Positions 19,301 to 28,797 of a DNA stretch of 64,000 nucleotides are shown in pieces; position 1 is the stretch's first letter; each line of letters begins with the position of its first letter. Position numbers and translations under genes: made by a program. Where the stretch lies: assembly GCA_963780805.1 (NCBI GenBank), contig CAWADP010000008.1:62001-126000 (forward strand), in the 5' to 3' direction. Under the pieces are notes generated by a model. It was not told where the DNA came from. It did not search any database and saw nothing but the letters and a program-made list of their open reading frames with translations. This DNA is from JASHVB01 sp963780805 (GTDB lineage Bacteria; Pseudomonadota; Alphaproteobacteria; Acetobacterales; Acetobacteraceae).

Positions 19301-19752
19301 CGACGTCGAGCGAACCGCACTGGTACGCCACTGCACCCGGTTGTTCAACGTCGGCGCCAACATGACCGCGCCACTGTTCACGGTCGTCGTGCGCAAGGCC
19401 TATGGCCTGGGAGCCCAGGCGATGCTGGGGGCTGGCTCGCTGGTCGGGTTCTTCTCGGTCGCCTGGCCTACCGCCGAGTTCGCCGGGATGAACATCGAAG
19501 GCGCCGTGAAGCTGGGCTACCGCAAGGAACTGATGGCGATCAAGGATCCGGAGGACCGGCGCGCCGAGTTCGACGGCCGCACGGTCATCGCCTACGACAA
19601 TGCGCAAAGCGGTCAACGCCGTTTCAGGCGGCGGCATTGATGACGTGATCGACCCTGCCAAGACGCGGCAATGGATCGCCAACAGCCTGAAGCGGCTGCC
19701 GCCGGTGCCGCCGAGGACGCAGAAGAAATATCCGTATATCGACCCGTGGTGA
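16333..19752 (+). pseudogene. Single-chain biotin-dependent acyl-CoA carboxylase (frameshifted)
   Basis: Joined across three frame changes this encodes about 1,138 residues. Biotin carboxylase comes first (residues 1-450; LIANRGEIAIRIARAAADMG, the ATP-grasp loop KAVAGGGGRGTRA, then EANARLQVEHTVTE). A linker leads to a biotinyl domain with VVEAMKMEH (biotinylated Lys at 18032-18034), and then a carboxyltransferase domain (EGGGGRPGED, DGSDKGARFMHLCDAFDIPV, GAGSLVGFFSVAWPTAEFAG). All three activities on one chain recall the long-chain acyl-CoA carboxylases described in mycobacteria. Frame is lost at about 17901-17905, 18316-18317 and 19605, each repaired by removing one base. The true end is IDPW at 19752. 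Sequence between breaks is well conserved, so sequencing error or very recent decay is likely. Confidence 0.85.
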
Positions 19753-20399
19753 TCGGACCCCGGCCCGTGGTGATCGCGTAGTTTGTCCAGCGCGCGGCGA
19801 AACAGCATCATGCTGGGTTCAAGCGATAGGGTGGGCAGAAAGGTCTGCCGCGAGAGTCTGGATGGCTTCCTCTCCTACCCTGCACGCGCGAAAGGCCGGC
19901 TTCTGCCGGCCTGTGGGCAATCCGTGGGGACCCCCCTTGGCGCGATCAACAGCGCGAGGCTGCAGAAGTTGCATGCACAGAAATTAGGCAATCACCGCCC
20001 ATCTTCTGCCATGTTGCTGCCAATTTCGTGCTTTCGTGACTAACTTTGCCTGTGTCATTGCCAGCGCGCGGCCGGCTGTCCACAATCCGCGCTGCCTTCC
20101 GCCGCACCATGAGGATAGCAAGCCACACCATCATGGCAGCAACCGGTTTAATATCAGTCACAGTGCCGATTTGGTTTCTTTGAAACTTGCGGCTGGGTCG
20201 CCCTAGCTCGGTTGCAACGGTCGGAACCGCATCCGCACACCAAGCCGCCCAGGATGGCACGGTGGTTGCACCGCACAACAATTGAATCCGCGGGGGTCAG
20301 GTCCGGCATGTCAGCATTGGCACAACGTTCATCCGACCATTTCGGGAGCATCATCGCACGCCGCGGCACGCCGTCCCTCGCGTGCGGACGCCCCGCGCC
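19753..20399. other. 650-base gap, no gene recognised
   Basis: The open frames here have no coherent composition. I see no repeat-family member and no tRNA. It separates the carboxylase from the hydrolase/permease pair. Confidence 0.45.
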
Positions 20400-21075
20400 A
20401 TGAGCGAAATCCCCGCCGAACCCTATCCCTTCACCTTCGATCCGAGCCATGTCGCACTGCTGATCATCGACATGCAGCGCGACTTCCTCGAACCCGGCGG
20501 CTTCGGCGAGATGCTCGGGCAACGACGTGTCGCAGCTTCGCCGCACCATCGAGCCGAACCGGCGCTTGCTGGCGGCCTGGCGCGCGGCCGGCCTGCTGGT
20601 GATGCACACCCGCGAAGGCCACCGTCCCGACCTCGCCGACCTGCCGCCGGCCAAGAAAATCCGCGGCCGCAGCGCCACCTGCATCGGCGATCCCGGCCCG
20701 ATGGGCCGCATCCTGGTGCGCGGCGAGGCCGGCCACGACATCATCCCGGAACTCTATCCCGCGCCCGGCGAGCCGGTGATCGACAAGCCCGGCAAGGGCG
20801 CGTTCTTCGCCACCGACCTGCACGCCATCCTGCAAAACCGCGGCATCACGCAGCTGGTCGTCACCGGCGTCACCACCGAGGTCTGCGTCAACACCACGGT
20901 GCGCGAGGCGAACGACCGCGGCTACGACTGTTTCGTCCCCGAGGACTGCGTCGGCTCCTATTTCCCGGAGTTCCAGGAGATGGGCCTGAAAATGATCAAG
21001 GCCCAGGGCGGCATTTTCGGCTGGGTCGGCCAGGGCAGCGACCTGATCGCCGCGCTGCAAGGAGTGCTCGCATAA
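20400..21075 (+). pseudogene. Isochorismatase-fold cysteine hydrolase (frameshifted), biuret/ureide-hydrolase-like
   Basis: Joining two frames at 20517-20519 (one extra G in GGG) gives about 224 residues. The cysteine-hydrolase triad is present: Asp in LLIIDMQRDFLEPGGFGE, Lys in DKPGKGAFFATDL and Cys in VTGVTTEVCVNTTVREANDRG. The stretch with IGDPGPMGRILVRGEAGHDI is one I associate with biuret and ureidoacrylate-type amidohydrolases rather than with true isochorismatase; this is recall, not a search. A permease of the nucleobase type follows 23 bases downstream, which supports a role in using a small amide or ureide as nitrogen source. Apart from the single insertion the gene looks intact. 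Confidence 0.75.
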
Positions 21076-21098
21076 CGCTGCAACGATGGAAGGGTGGG

Positions 21099-22691
21099 AT
21101 GAGCATGACAACATGCGGCGTTCAAGCCGAAATTCTGGGTTCCCGGCGACTGGAACGCCTTGTTCGGCTTCGGCACCAACATCCTGGTCAACGTGCTGGT
21201 GCTGACCGGGCTGCTGCGCTTCGTGCTGAAGATGCCGGACGCGCTGGTGTTCGGCCGCATCCTGCCGGCGCTCGGCCTGATGCTGTGCCTGAGCACGTGA
21301 TACTACGCGTTCCTGGCCTATCAGCCTGGCCAAGCAGACCGGCCGCACCGATGTCTGCGCGCTGCCCTCCGGCATCAGCGTGCCGCACATGTTCGTCGTC
21401 ACCTTCGTGGTGATGCTGCCGATCATGATCGCGACCAACGATCCGATGCAGGCCTGGGAGCGCAGGCCTGACCTGGGTGTTCGTGCAGAGTTTCGTGCTG
21501 ATGGCCGGCGGCTTCATCGGGCCTTACATCCGCAAGATCACCCCGCGCGCCGCCTTGCTCGGGTCGCTGGCGGGCATCTCGATCACCTTCATCTCGATGA
21601 GCCCGGCGGCGCAGGTGTTCACCACGCCGGTGATCGGCGTGGTCTGCTTCGCGGTGATCCTGGCCAACTGGTTCGGCGGCGTGAAATATTTCGGCGGCGT
21701 GCCGGGCGGCCTGGTGGCGATCGCCGTCGGAACCATCATCGCCTGGGGATCGAACCTGTTCGGCCTCGGATTATGGCGGTCTGACGGTTGGCCAAGACTG
21801 TTGGGGTCGGTGTCGAATTTCGGGTTCTCCTTTCCGATCCCGGCATTCGATCTATACGTTCGGCGGCTTCAAGTATCTCTGGCGTCATCCTGGTCACCGC
21901 GATTCCGTTCGGCATCTATGACCTGATCGAGGCGCTGGACAACGTCGAGAGCGCCGCCGCCGCCGGTGACTCGTTCCCGACCACGCGCGTGCTGACCGCC
22001 GACGGCGTGATCAGCCTGATCGGCTGCCTGCTGGGCAACCCGTTCATCAACGCGGTCTATATCGGCCATCCCGGCTGGAAGGCGATGGGCGGGCGGATCG
22101 GCTATTCCGCGGTGACCGGCATCATCGTACTGGTGCTGACCTGGTTCGGCATCATCGCGGTGATGATGGCGCTGATCCCGGTCGTCGCGATCCTGCCGAT
22201 CCTGCTCTACATCGGCATGTTGATCGGTTCGCAGGCGTTCCAGGAATCGCCGCATCGGCATGCTCCGGCGATCGTGCTGGCGCTGCTGCCGCAGCTTGCC
22301 GCCTGGGGCAAGACGCAGATCGACAACGCGCTGGGCGCGGCCGGCACCAGCGCGGCGGCGGTCGGCGATCGCGCAAGCTGGCGCAGGTCGGCGTGCTGTA
22401 CAAGGGCCTCGAGACGCTGGGCGGCGGCGCGACGCTGGCCGGCATCATCCTGGGCGCGATCACGGTGTTCATCATCGACCGCGAGTTCGAGAAGGCGGCG
22501 GCGTTCGCCCTGGCCGGCACGATCCTCACGTTCTTCGGCTTCATCCACGGCGAAGGCCATCGGTATCGGCAGTTCGCCGACGGTCGCCGTGGGATATCTC
22601 GGCGGTGGCCGGTGTATTGTTCATGCTTGCAAAGTATGCGGAGTTCCATCCGCTGCCGGCCGAGACGGTGCACCACGCGCCGGCGGAGTAG
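21099..22691 (+). pseudogene. NCS2-like xanthine/uracil permease family protein, multiply disrupted
   Basis: Fragments in all three frames assemble into one polytopic permease of about 520 residues. They include FKPKFWVPGDWNALFGFGTN, LPSGISVPHMFVVTFVVMLP, TPRAALLGSLAGISITFISM, FGIYDLIEALDNVESAAAAG, LLGNPFINAVYIGHPGWKAM and a C-terminus with GVLFMLAKYAEFHPLP. An in-frame TGA at 21298 stands where Trp would fit. Extra single bases occur near 21115, 21324, 21461, 21771, 21791, 21851, 21884, 22555 and 22606, with a further shift near 22375. It would import a nucleobase or related nitrogen compound, presumably for the adjacent hydrolase. As given it cannot be translated. Confidence 0.75.
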
Positions 22692-22758
22692 CGTTCCCCC
22701 TGGCGTCCTGCGCACGGCGGGCCATACTGGGCCACCGTAACGCCAGGGAGTTCCGCCC

Positions 22759-23685
22759 ATGCTCGCACTGGTCAACACGCCGAACGGTTCTGCGCCGGTC
22801 GAGTTGCGGCAGGTGCCGGAACCCGTCCCAGGGCCGCACGACGCGCTGGTCGCAGTGCAAGCCTTCTCCTTGAACCGCGGGGAGCTGCGATCGTTCCGTA
22901 ACAATGAAGAGGGCTGGATCCCCGGTCAGGACGTGAGCGGCGTCGTCCTGCAAGCGGCGGCCAACGGCGGCAGTCCGCCGGCGGGCACGCGCGTCGTCGC
23001 CCTGACCGACGAATTCGGCTGGGCAGAACGCGTGGCCGTGCCGGCGCATCGCATAGCCGCGCTGCCCGACAGCGTCAGCTTCGCGGCGGCCGCCACGCTG
23101 CCGGTCGCCGGCCTGACCGCACTGCGCACAGTGCGGCACGGCGCGCCGTTGCTGGGCAAGCGCGTGCTGATCACCGGTGCGGCGGGTGGCGTCGGGCATC
23201 TCGCGGTGCAGCTCGCCGCGGGTTCCGGTGCGCGCGTGACTGCCGTGGTGGGCCGGCCGGAACGTGGGAGCGGCTTGCAGGAACTGGGCGCGGCTGAGGT
23301 GGTGGTGGGCATCGAGCAGGCGCAAGGCCGGTTCGGGTTAATCCTTGAATCCGCCGGAGGGACGTCGCTGATGACGGCGCTGCGGTTGGTGGAGGCGAAA
23401 GGCGCCGTGGTGGTCTATGGCAATTCATCCGGTGAACCCACGACCATCAGCTTTGCCGACTTTCGCGGCGGACAGAACGCGCGGCTGCAAAGCTTCTTCT
23501 ACTTCACGTCCGGGCCGGAGGAGCAATTCTCGCCGGACCTGGCGTTGCTGGTTTCGCTGACCGCCGATCGGGCGTTGACACCACAGACGGGCCCGGAACG
23601 AAGCTGGCGCGAGATCGCGAGCGTGGCCGAGGATTTGCGCGAGCGGCGGATTGGCGGCAAGGCGGTATTCCGGGTGGACTCGTGA
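22759..23685 (+). CDS. Zinc-type alcohol dehydrogenase/quinone oxidoreductase family protein
   Basis: A 308-residue medium-chain dehydrogenase/reductase. The N-terminal GroES-like half contains AFSLNRGELR and IPGQDVSGVV. The Rossmann half carries the NAD(P)H-binding loop VLITGAAGGVGHLAVQLAA near residues 135-155. Structural-zinc cysteines are absent, placing it in the zinc-free quinone oxidoreductase (zeta-crystallin-like) group, which reduces quinones or enones with NADPH. It converges with the Liv operon and has no linked pathway gene. Confidence 0.87.
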   Translation: MLALVNTPNGSAPVELRQVPEPVPGPHDALVAVQAFSLNRGELRSFRNNEEGWIPGQDVSGVVLQAAANGGSPPAGTRVVALTDEFGWAERVAVPAHRIAALPDSVSFAAAATLPVAGLTALRTVRHGAPLLGKRVLITGAAGGVGHLAVQLAAGSGARVTAVVGRPERGSGLQELGAAEVVVGIEQAQGRFGLILESAGGTSLMTALRLVEAKGAVVVYGNSSGEPTTISFADFRGGQNARLQSFFYFTSGPEEQFSPDLALLVSLTADRALTPQTGPERSWREIASVAEDLRERRIGGKAVFRVDS

Positions 23686-23723
23686 AGAACAGGCCATAGC
23701 GTGATAGCGTAGGACGCAGACCG

Positions 23724-26240
23724 TCACGGCGCCGTTACGAGTTCCTGCTGCACCACGCCCAGCAAGCGTGCTTGCAGCGCGGGGTCCGCTTCCAGCGCCT
23801 TGGCGCTGCCCTCATAGGCGATGCGGCCGTTCACCAGCACATAGGCGCGATCAACGATCGGCAGCACCGTTTCGGCGTGATGCTCGACGATGATCATGCT
23901 GACGCGGCCGCGCAGCCGCACCAACGCGTCCATGACTTCCTTGACGACACTGGGCGCCAGCCCTTCGAACGGCTCGTCGAGCAGGATCAACCGTGCCGGC
24001 ACCATCAGCGCGCGGGCGATGGCCAGCATCTGGCGTTCGCCGCCCGACAGGCTCTCGGCCTTCGAACGTTGCAGAATGCGCAGCTTGGGAAACAGCGTGA
24101 ACACATCTTCCAATGAGGCACCGCCCGGGCGGGCGGCGATACGCAAATTGTCGAGCGTTGACAGGTTGGGGAACAGCCGCCGGCCCTCCGGTACCAGCGA
24201 GATGCCGCGCTGGTTGATCGCGTAGGACGGCGCATTGGTGATCTCAGCGCCGTCAAGCAGCACGCGGCCGGCGCTCACGCGTACCGTGCCGGTGACGGCA
24301 CGCAATGCCGTGGTCTTGCCGACGCCGTTGCGGCCGAGCAATGCCACCGCTTCGCCGTCGTGCACGATCAGGTCGATATCCTCCAGCACCGTGCTGCCGG
24401 CGTAGCCGGCGCGGAGATGCTCGATCTGCAGGATCGGCTTGTGCGCGGCGGCTGAGTGCGTTTCGGCGTCGGTCGGTGGCGGCGGCGCGATGATGCGATC
24501 GGTGCCGAGATAGGCGGTGATCACTTCGGGGTCGTTGGCCACGTCGGAGGGCTTGCCGTCGGCGATCACGCGCCCCTGGTGCAGCACGGTGATGCGGTCC
24601 GACAGGGCCAGAACGCGGTCGATGTCATGCTCGATCAGCAGAACCGCATGGGTTGCCGCGAGCTGGCGAATCAGCTTGCCCACCACTTCGCGGTCGGCTT
24701 CCGCCAACCCGGCCAGCGGCTCGTCCAGCAGCAGCAGCCGCGCGTCCGTGGCCAGCGAAATAGCGATCTCCAACAGGCGTTGCTCGCCATGCGATAGGTT
24801 GGCACAGGGTTCGGCGGCGCGGCCGGCCAGCCCCACCGCGTCCAGCAGCGACCAGGTGCCGGCGTTGACGTCGTCCATCGCATAGGCGTCGCGCCACAGA
24901 TGCAGCGCGCGGCGGTCCTGCGCCTGTACCGCGACGCGCACATTCTCGAACGCAGTCAGCGTGCGGAACACGCTGAGGATCTGAAACGATCGGCTGAGTC
25001 CCAGCCGGATGCGCCGGTGCACCGACAGCCGGGTTATGTTGCGTCCGGAGAACATTATGCTGCCGGCATCGACGCGCAGCAGGCCGGTCAGCAAGTTGAA
25101 GAACGTGGTCTTGCCGGCGCCGTTGGGGCCGATCAGGCTGTGCAGGCGACAGGGAAATACCTCCAGGTGCACGTCCGCCGCCACCACCAGCGAGCCGAAA
25201 CGCTTGTGCAGGCCTCGCACCGTCAGCACCGGTTCGTTGTTATCGAATATTGTGCCGGCACCTCGGAACGGGTCGATACGCGCTGGCCGTGGTGGGATAC
25301 CGCGCCGTGTCAGGGTCCAATCGTTCCGGCCCATCAGGCGCAGCGCCAGCCCCTGGATGCCTTCGGGCGACGCCAGCGCGAACAGGATGACGATCGGCGC
25401 GAACAGCAGCCACCAGCTTTCGGTGATGGCGGAGAGCCGGTCCTGCAACAGGATGAACGCGATGGCGCCCCAGAGCGGCCCGAGGAAATGGTGCACGCCG
25501 CCCAGCACCGTCATCAGCAGCGCGTCGCCGGCGTGCTGCCAGCCCAAATTGTCGGCGTAGGCGCCGCGGAGCATACAGGCGAGCAACGCGCCGGCATAGC
25601 CGACCACGCCGCCCATGATCACGAACGCCTTGAATTTGATATAGAACGTATTGTAGCCGAGGCTTTGCACCCGCTGTTCGTTGTCGCGCAGCGCTTGCAG
25701 CACGCGGCCGAACGGTGCGTGCGCGATGCGCCATAGCACCGCCATGCCGGCGGCGACCGTGACGACCGCGAACGTGTGGAACTCCCAATCGCTGTGCAGC
25801 AGGGGGCGTGGCAAGCCCTGCAGGCCGTTCTCGCCGCCGGTGAGGGCGGTCCATTTATAGGCGACCTCGAAGGCGATCTGCGAAAATGCCAGTGTCAGGA
25901 GCGAAAAGTACAGGCCGCGGCGGCGCAGGACGACCAGCGCGATGACCGCGGCCAGCACCAGGGAGAAGGCGACGGCGAAGATCAGCGCCTCGATTTCGTT
26001 GCCAAGGAAGCTGCGCAGCGAGATCGCTACCGCGTAGCTGGCGCAGCCGAAGAAGACCGACGCCCCGAACGGGACCAGGCCGGTGTAGCCGACCAGCAGG
26101 TTCACGCCGGCGCCGTACAGCGTGTAGATGGCGATCTGCGTGATCAGGCTGACCGGCGCGCCGATCGCATTCCAGGCGAACGTCAGGCCAACCAGGACCA
26201 GCAATATCCATGGAATGGGATGGCGCAGCGCCGCGGTCAT
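23724..26240 (-). CDS. LivM-LivG-LivF fusion: branched-chain-amino-acid-type ABC permease and two ATPases
   Basis: An 838-residue chain. Residues 1-320 are a LivM-type permease (LLVGYTGLVPFGASVFFGCA, then FGRVLQALRDNEQRVQSLGY). Residues about 345-590 are a LivG-type ATPase with Walker A GPNGAGKTT, signature LSHGEQR and Walker B LLLLDEPLAG. Residues about 605-835 are a LivF-type ATPase with Walker A GRNGVGKTT, signature LSGGERQ and LILLDEPFEG. These are normally three proteins. It is the last gene of the operon; its ATG overlaps the LivH stop (ATGA). The start was set at MTAALRHP because upstream frame is LivH in another phase. Imported ligand unknown. Confidence 0.92.
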   Translation of the reverse strand: MTAALRHPIPWILLVLVGLTFAWNAIGAPVSLITQIAIYTLYGAGVNLLVGYTGLVPFGASVFFGCASYAVAISLRSFLGNEIEALIFAVAFSLVLAAVIALVVLRRRGLYFSLLTLAFSQIAFEVAYKWTALTGGENGLQGLPRPLLHSDWEFHTFAVVTVAAGMAVLWRIAHAPFGRVLQALRDNEQRVQSLGYNTFYIKFKAFVIMGGVVGYAGALLACMLRGAYADNLGWQHAGDALLMTVLGGVHHFLGPLWGAIAFILLQDRLSAITESWWLLFAPIVILFALASPEGIQGLALRLMGRNDWTLTRRGIPPRPARIDPFRGAGTIFDNNEPVLTVRGLHKRFGSLVVAADVHLEVFPCRLHSLIGPNGAGKTTFFNLLTGLLRVDAGSIMFSGRNITRLSVHRRIRLGLSRSFQILSVFRTLTAFENVRVAVQAQDRRALHLWRDAYAMDDVNAGTWSLLDAVGLAGRAAEPCANLSHGEQRLLEIAISLATDARLLLLDEPLAGLAEADREVVGKLIRQLAATHAVLLIEHDIDRVLALSDRITVLHQGRVIADGKPSDVANDPEVITAYLGTDRIIAPPPPTDAETHSAAAHKPILQIEHLRAGYAGSTVLEDIDLIVHDGEAVALLGRNGVGKTTALRAVTGTVRVSAGRVLLDGAEITNAPSYAINQRGISLVPEGRRLFPNLSTLDNLRIAARPGGASLEDVFTLFPKLRILQRSKAESLSGGERQMLAIARALMVPARLILLDEPFEGLAPSVVKEVMDALVRLRGRVSMIIVEHHAETVLPIVDRAYVLVNGRIAYEGSAKALEADPALQARLLGVVQQELVTAP

Positions 26241-27106
26241 TCGAAGCGTTCCCAGCGTTCGCCGAGCAATCCGCGTGGGCGCAAAAGCAATACCACTGCC
26301 ATGAAAACGTACATCATTGCGTTGGCGGCGTCGGGTTGGAACTGGATGGTAAGCGCGGTCACCACGCCGACCAGCAGGCCGGCGATGACCGCGCCGGCGA
26401 AGGACCCGAGGCCGCCGATCACCACCACGACGAAGGCCGGCATGATGGCGTTTTCCGACATCGACGGGATCACCGTCCATAACGGCGCGGCCAGCACGCC
26501 GGCAACACCCGCGAGAGCGCAGCCCAGCCCGAACACTCCGGTCAGCACGCGCGGCAGACGGATGCCCAGCAATCCCACCATTTCCGGATCGCGCGATGCG
26601 GCGCGCAGGATGCGGCCGAACCGGGTAAATTGCAGGAACGCCCACAGTCCCGCGATCAACGCCAGGGTGACGACGAGCACCGTCAGGCGGTACTTGGTGA
26701 TCAGCAGCGGCCCCCAGAGATAGATGCCGCTGAGGAATGGCGGCTGGTCGAACGGCTGGCCGATGCCGCCATAGATCAGACGCAGTAATGCCTCGATCAT
26801 CAGGGCGAGAGCGAAGGTGACGATCAGGCTGATCAGCGGTTCCTTGTCGTAGAGCCGATGGATCAGTGTGCGTTCCACCACCATGCCGGTCACGCCGACC
26901 AGCAGCGGTGCCGCCAGCACCGCGGGCCAGCCGAAATGCTGATACAGCGTCAGGGCGAAATAGGCGCCGAGGGCGAAGAAGCCGCCGTGCGCGAAGTTCA
27001 CAATGCCGAGCAGACCGAAGATGATGGAGAGGCCGATGGCGATGAGTACATAAAGGCCACCGAGCACCAGCCCGGTGGCCACCTGCGAGAGGACAACGTC
27101 GAGCAT
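26237..27106 (-). CDS. LivH-type ABC transporter permease
   Basis: A 289-residue polytopic permease of the hydrophobic-amino-acid uptake (HAAT) family. Visible family segments are VLIAIGLSIIFGLLGIVNFA near the N-terminus, then VERTLIHRLYDKEPL and RAASRDPEMVGLLGI, the cytoplasmic loop contacting the ATPases. It starts 7 bases after the binding-protein gene and its stop overlaps the start of the LivM-G-F fusion. It forms the heterodimeric membrane channel with the LivM part of that fusion. Confidence 0.93.
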   Translation of the reverse strand: MLDVVLSQVATGLVLGGLYVLIAIGLSIIFGLLGIVNFAHGGFFALGAYFALTLYQHFGWPAVLAAPLLVGVTGMVVERTLIHRLYDKEPLISLIVTFALALMIEALLRLIYGGIGQPFDQPPFLSGIYLWGPLLITKYRLTVLVVTLALIAGLWAFLQFTRFGRILRAASRDPEMVGLLGIRLPRVLTGVFGLGCALAGVAGVLAAPLWTVIPSMSENAIMPAFVVVVIGGLGSFAGAVIAGLLVGVVTALTIQFQPDAANAMMYVFMAVVLLLRPRGLLGERWERFE

Positions 27107-27113
27107 TGCTCCG

Positions 27114-28355
27114 TCACGTCATATGGCAGCCGTTCGCTTCCGGCGAACCGAATACCTTGTCCAGGTCGGCGGCGTTCTGCGGCACCACGCCCTTCACGTC
27201 GAAATAGTCCCACTTGTCGGTGATCTTCGGTTTCACCTGCACCACCAGGTTGCGCAGCAGCATCTGGTGGTCGCCCTTGCGCCAATAGTAGGGATTGTCC
27301 GAAGTGCCGCCTTTCCAGTTTTCCAGCGCGGCGATGATGGCGTTGGGCTCGGTGGATTTCGCCGCGTCCATCGATTCGAACAGGGATTTGGCGGCGATCC
27401 AGCCCATCCAGGTCTTGTCGGCGGCGGGCTTGCCGTGCTTCTTCAGGTACGCGGCAGCCATCGCCTGTTCGTCCGGCGGGTTGGCGGGGTTGGTGTACCA
27501 CCACAGCGATGTGTACAGGCCGGACGCGGCTTCCGGCCCGACCGCCCAGATGTCGGTGTCGCCGATGGCGATCTCGCAGATGGGGATCTTGCCCTTCATG
27601 CCCATCTCGTTCCACTGCTTCAGGAAGGTGGAAAGATCGCCGGCGGGAACGCCGCCCAGGATCATGTCCGGCTTCGCCTGGCGGATCTTCAGGATGAAGG
27701 AGCTGTAGTCCGGCGTATTCAGCGGCACGCTGTCATCGCCGACGATGGTGCCGCCGGCCCGCTTCAGGATTTCCTTGAAGGATTTCGCGATGTCCTGGCC
27801 GAAGGCGTAGTTGGCGGTGATGAAATACCACTTCTTGCCGTAGCCCATGATGTAGGGCGCGAACATCGCCGCCTGTGTCGCCACCGGCGTGTTCAACCGG
27901 AAGGTGTAGCGGTTGCAGTTGGCGCCGTTCATCGCGGTGGCGGCGGCGTTGTTGCATATGAACGGAATTTTCAGTTGCGCGGCGGTGGCTTGCTCGGCGA
28001 GGCCGTTGGAGCTGAGGGAACCGCCTAGAATCGCAACGACTTTGTTCTCCTGCACCAGGCGTTGCATGTTCTGCTGTGAGCCTTGCGGGGTGGGCTCGTC
28101 CAGCCAGATAAGTTCCGCCGGCTGGCCCATGATCTTGTTGTCGCGTTCCTCTAGCGCGAGGTAGGTGCCGTTCGCCAGGTACTCGGTCTGCGCGGCGATG
28201 TCGCCGGTCTTGGCTAGCAGCAGGCCGATCTTGATGGTTTCCGCGGCTTTCGCGTTGGCGATGAACGGGCGGGCGAGCGGCGCGGCGGCGGCAAGCGACG
28301 CGGCTTGCAGGACGCGGCGGCGGGGCAGCACGTTGGGCTTGTCGGATTCCCTCAT
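27114..28355 (-). CDS. ABC transporter periplasmic substrate-binding protein (Liv/urea-amide type)
   Basis: A 413-residue type-I periplasmic binding protein that feeds the LivH/LivM-G-F transporter. A twin-arginine signal (PRRRVLQAASLAAAAPLARP) leads the protein, suggesting Tat export. The mature part starts with IKIGLLLAKTGDIAAQTEYL and includes AILGGSLSSNGLAEQATAAQ, the Liv-J-like fold. AGGAGG lies 8 bases before the ATG, fixing the start. First gene of a three-gene operon. Ligand could be an amino acid, amide or aromatic acid; it cannot be told from sequence. Confidence 0.92.
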   Translation of the reverse strand: MRESDKPNVLPRRRVLQAASLAAAAPLARPFIANAKAAETIKIGLLLAKTGDIAAQTEYLANGTYLALEERDNKIMGQPAELIWLDEPTPQGSQQNMQRLVQENKVVAILGGSLSSNGLAEQATAAQLKIPFICNNAAATAMNGANCNRYTFRLNTPVATQAAMFAPYIMGYGKKWYFITANYAFGQDIAKSFKEILKRAGGTIVGDDSVPLNTPDYSSFILKIRQAKPDMILGGVPAGDLSTFLKQWNEMGMKGKIPICEIAIGDTDIWAVGPEAASGLYTSLWWYTNPANPPDEQAMAAAYLKKHGKPAADKTWMGWIAAKSLFESMDAAKSTEPNAIIAALENWKGGTSDNPYYWRKGDHQMLLRNLVVQVKPKITDKWDYFDVKGVVPQNAADLDKVFGSPEANGCHMT

Positions 28356-28797
28356 TACGTTTCCTCCTGGGTGGCAGGTGAGCCGGCGTTATCCGTGCGG
28401 CTTCCTGACCAATCGGCAACGGCCTTACAGGAGGCGTGTGAGGCGGGCAAGCGGGTTGGGGCTGGGGGTAGGGCTATAGGCTGCGATGATGTGAGGGCGC
28501 CGGCGGTCGCCGCGATTGGATCGAATTCGCTGGATCGGGCGAGCGGTTAGCATTTCATACACTCCCGCCAATCCATTGGCGATTGTCTGTTTGGCGAGCT
28601 GCAGGGCGAGGCTAAATTCTGTCGAATCGTTCATTAGTGAATCTTGCTGGCCCAAAGCTCAGCCTACCGAATCACCCCCAGAAGGCCTTCCTGCGCCGTA
28701 TAGTGATAATTCAGGCGACAACAAGTCAGTGTACGACCTCAAGGTCTCCGATACGCAACTTATGTCTGGCTGCATGTCACGCATCGGTCCTACGCTT
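28356..28797. other. Intergenic region carrying the Liv operon promoter side
   Basis: No gene is visible in these 440 bases. The minus-strand promoter of the Liv operon should lie within the first 200. Base composition falls noticeably around 28540-28750. No nrdB-like coding sequence is present downstream of nrdA, where it would often be found. Confidence 0.5.
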
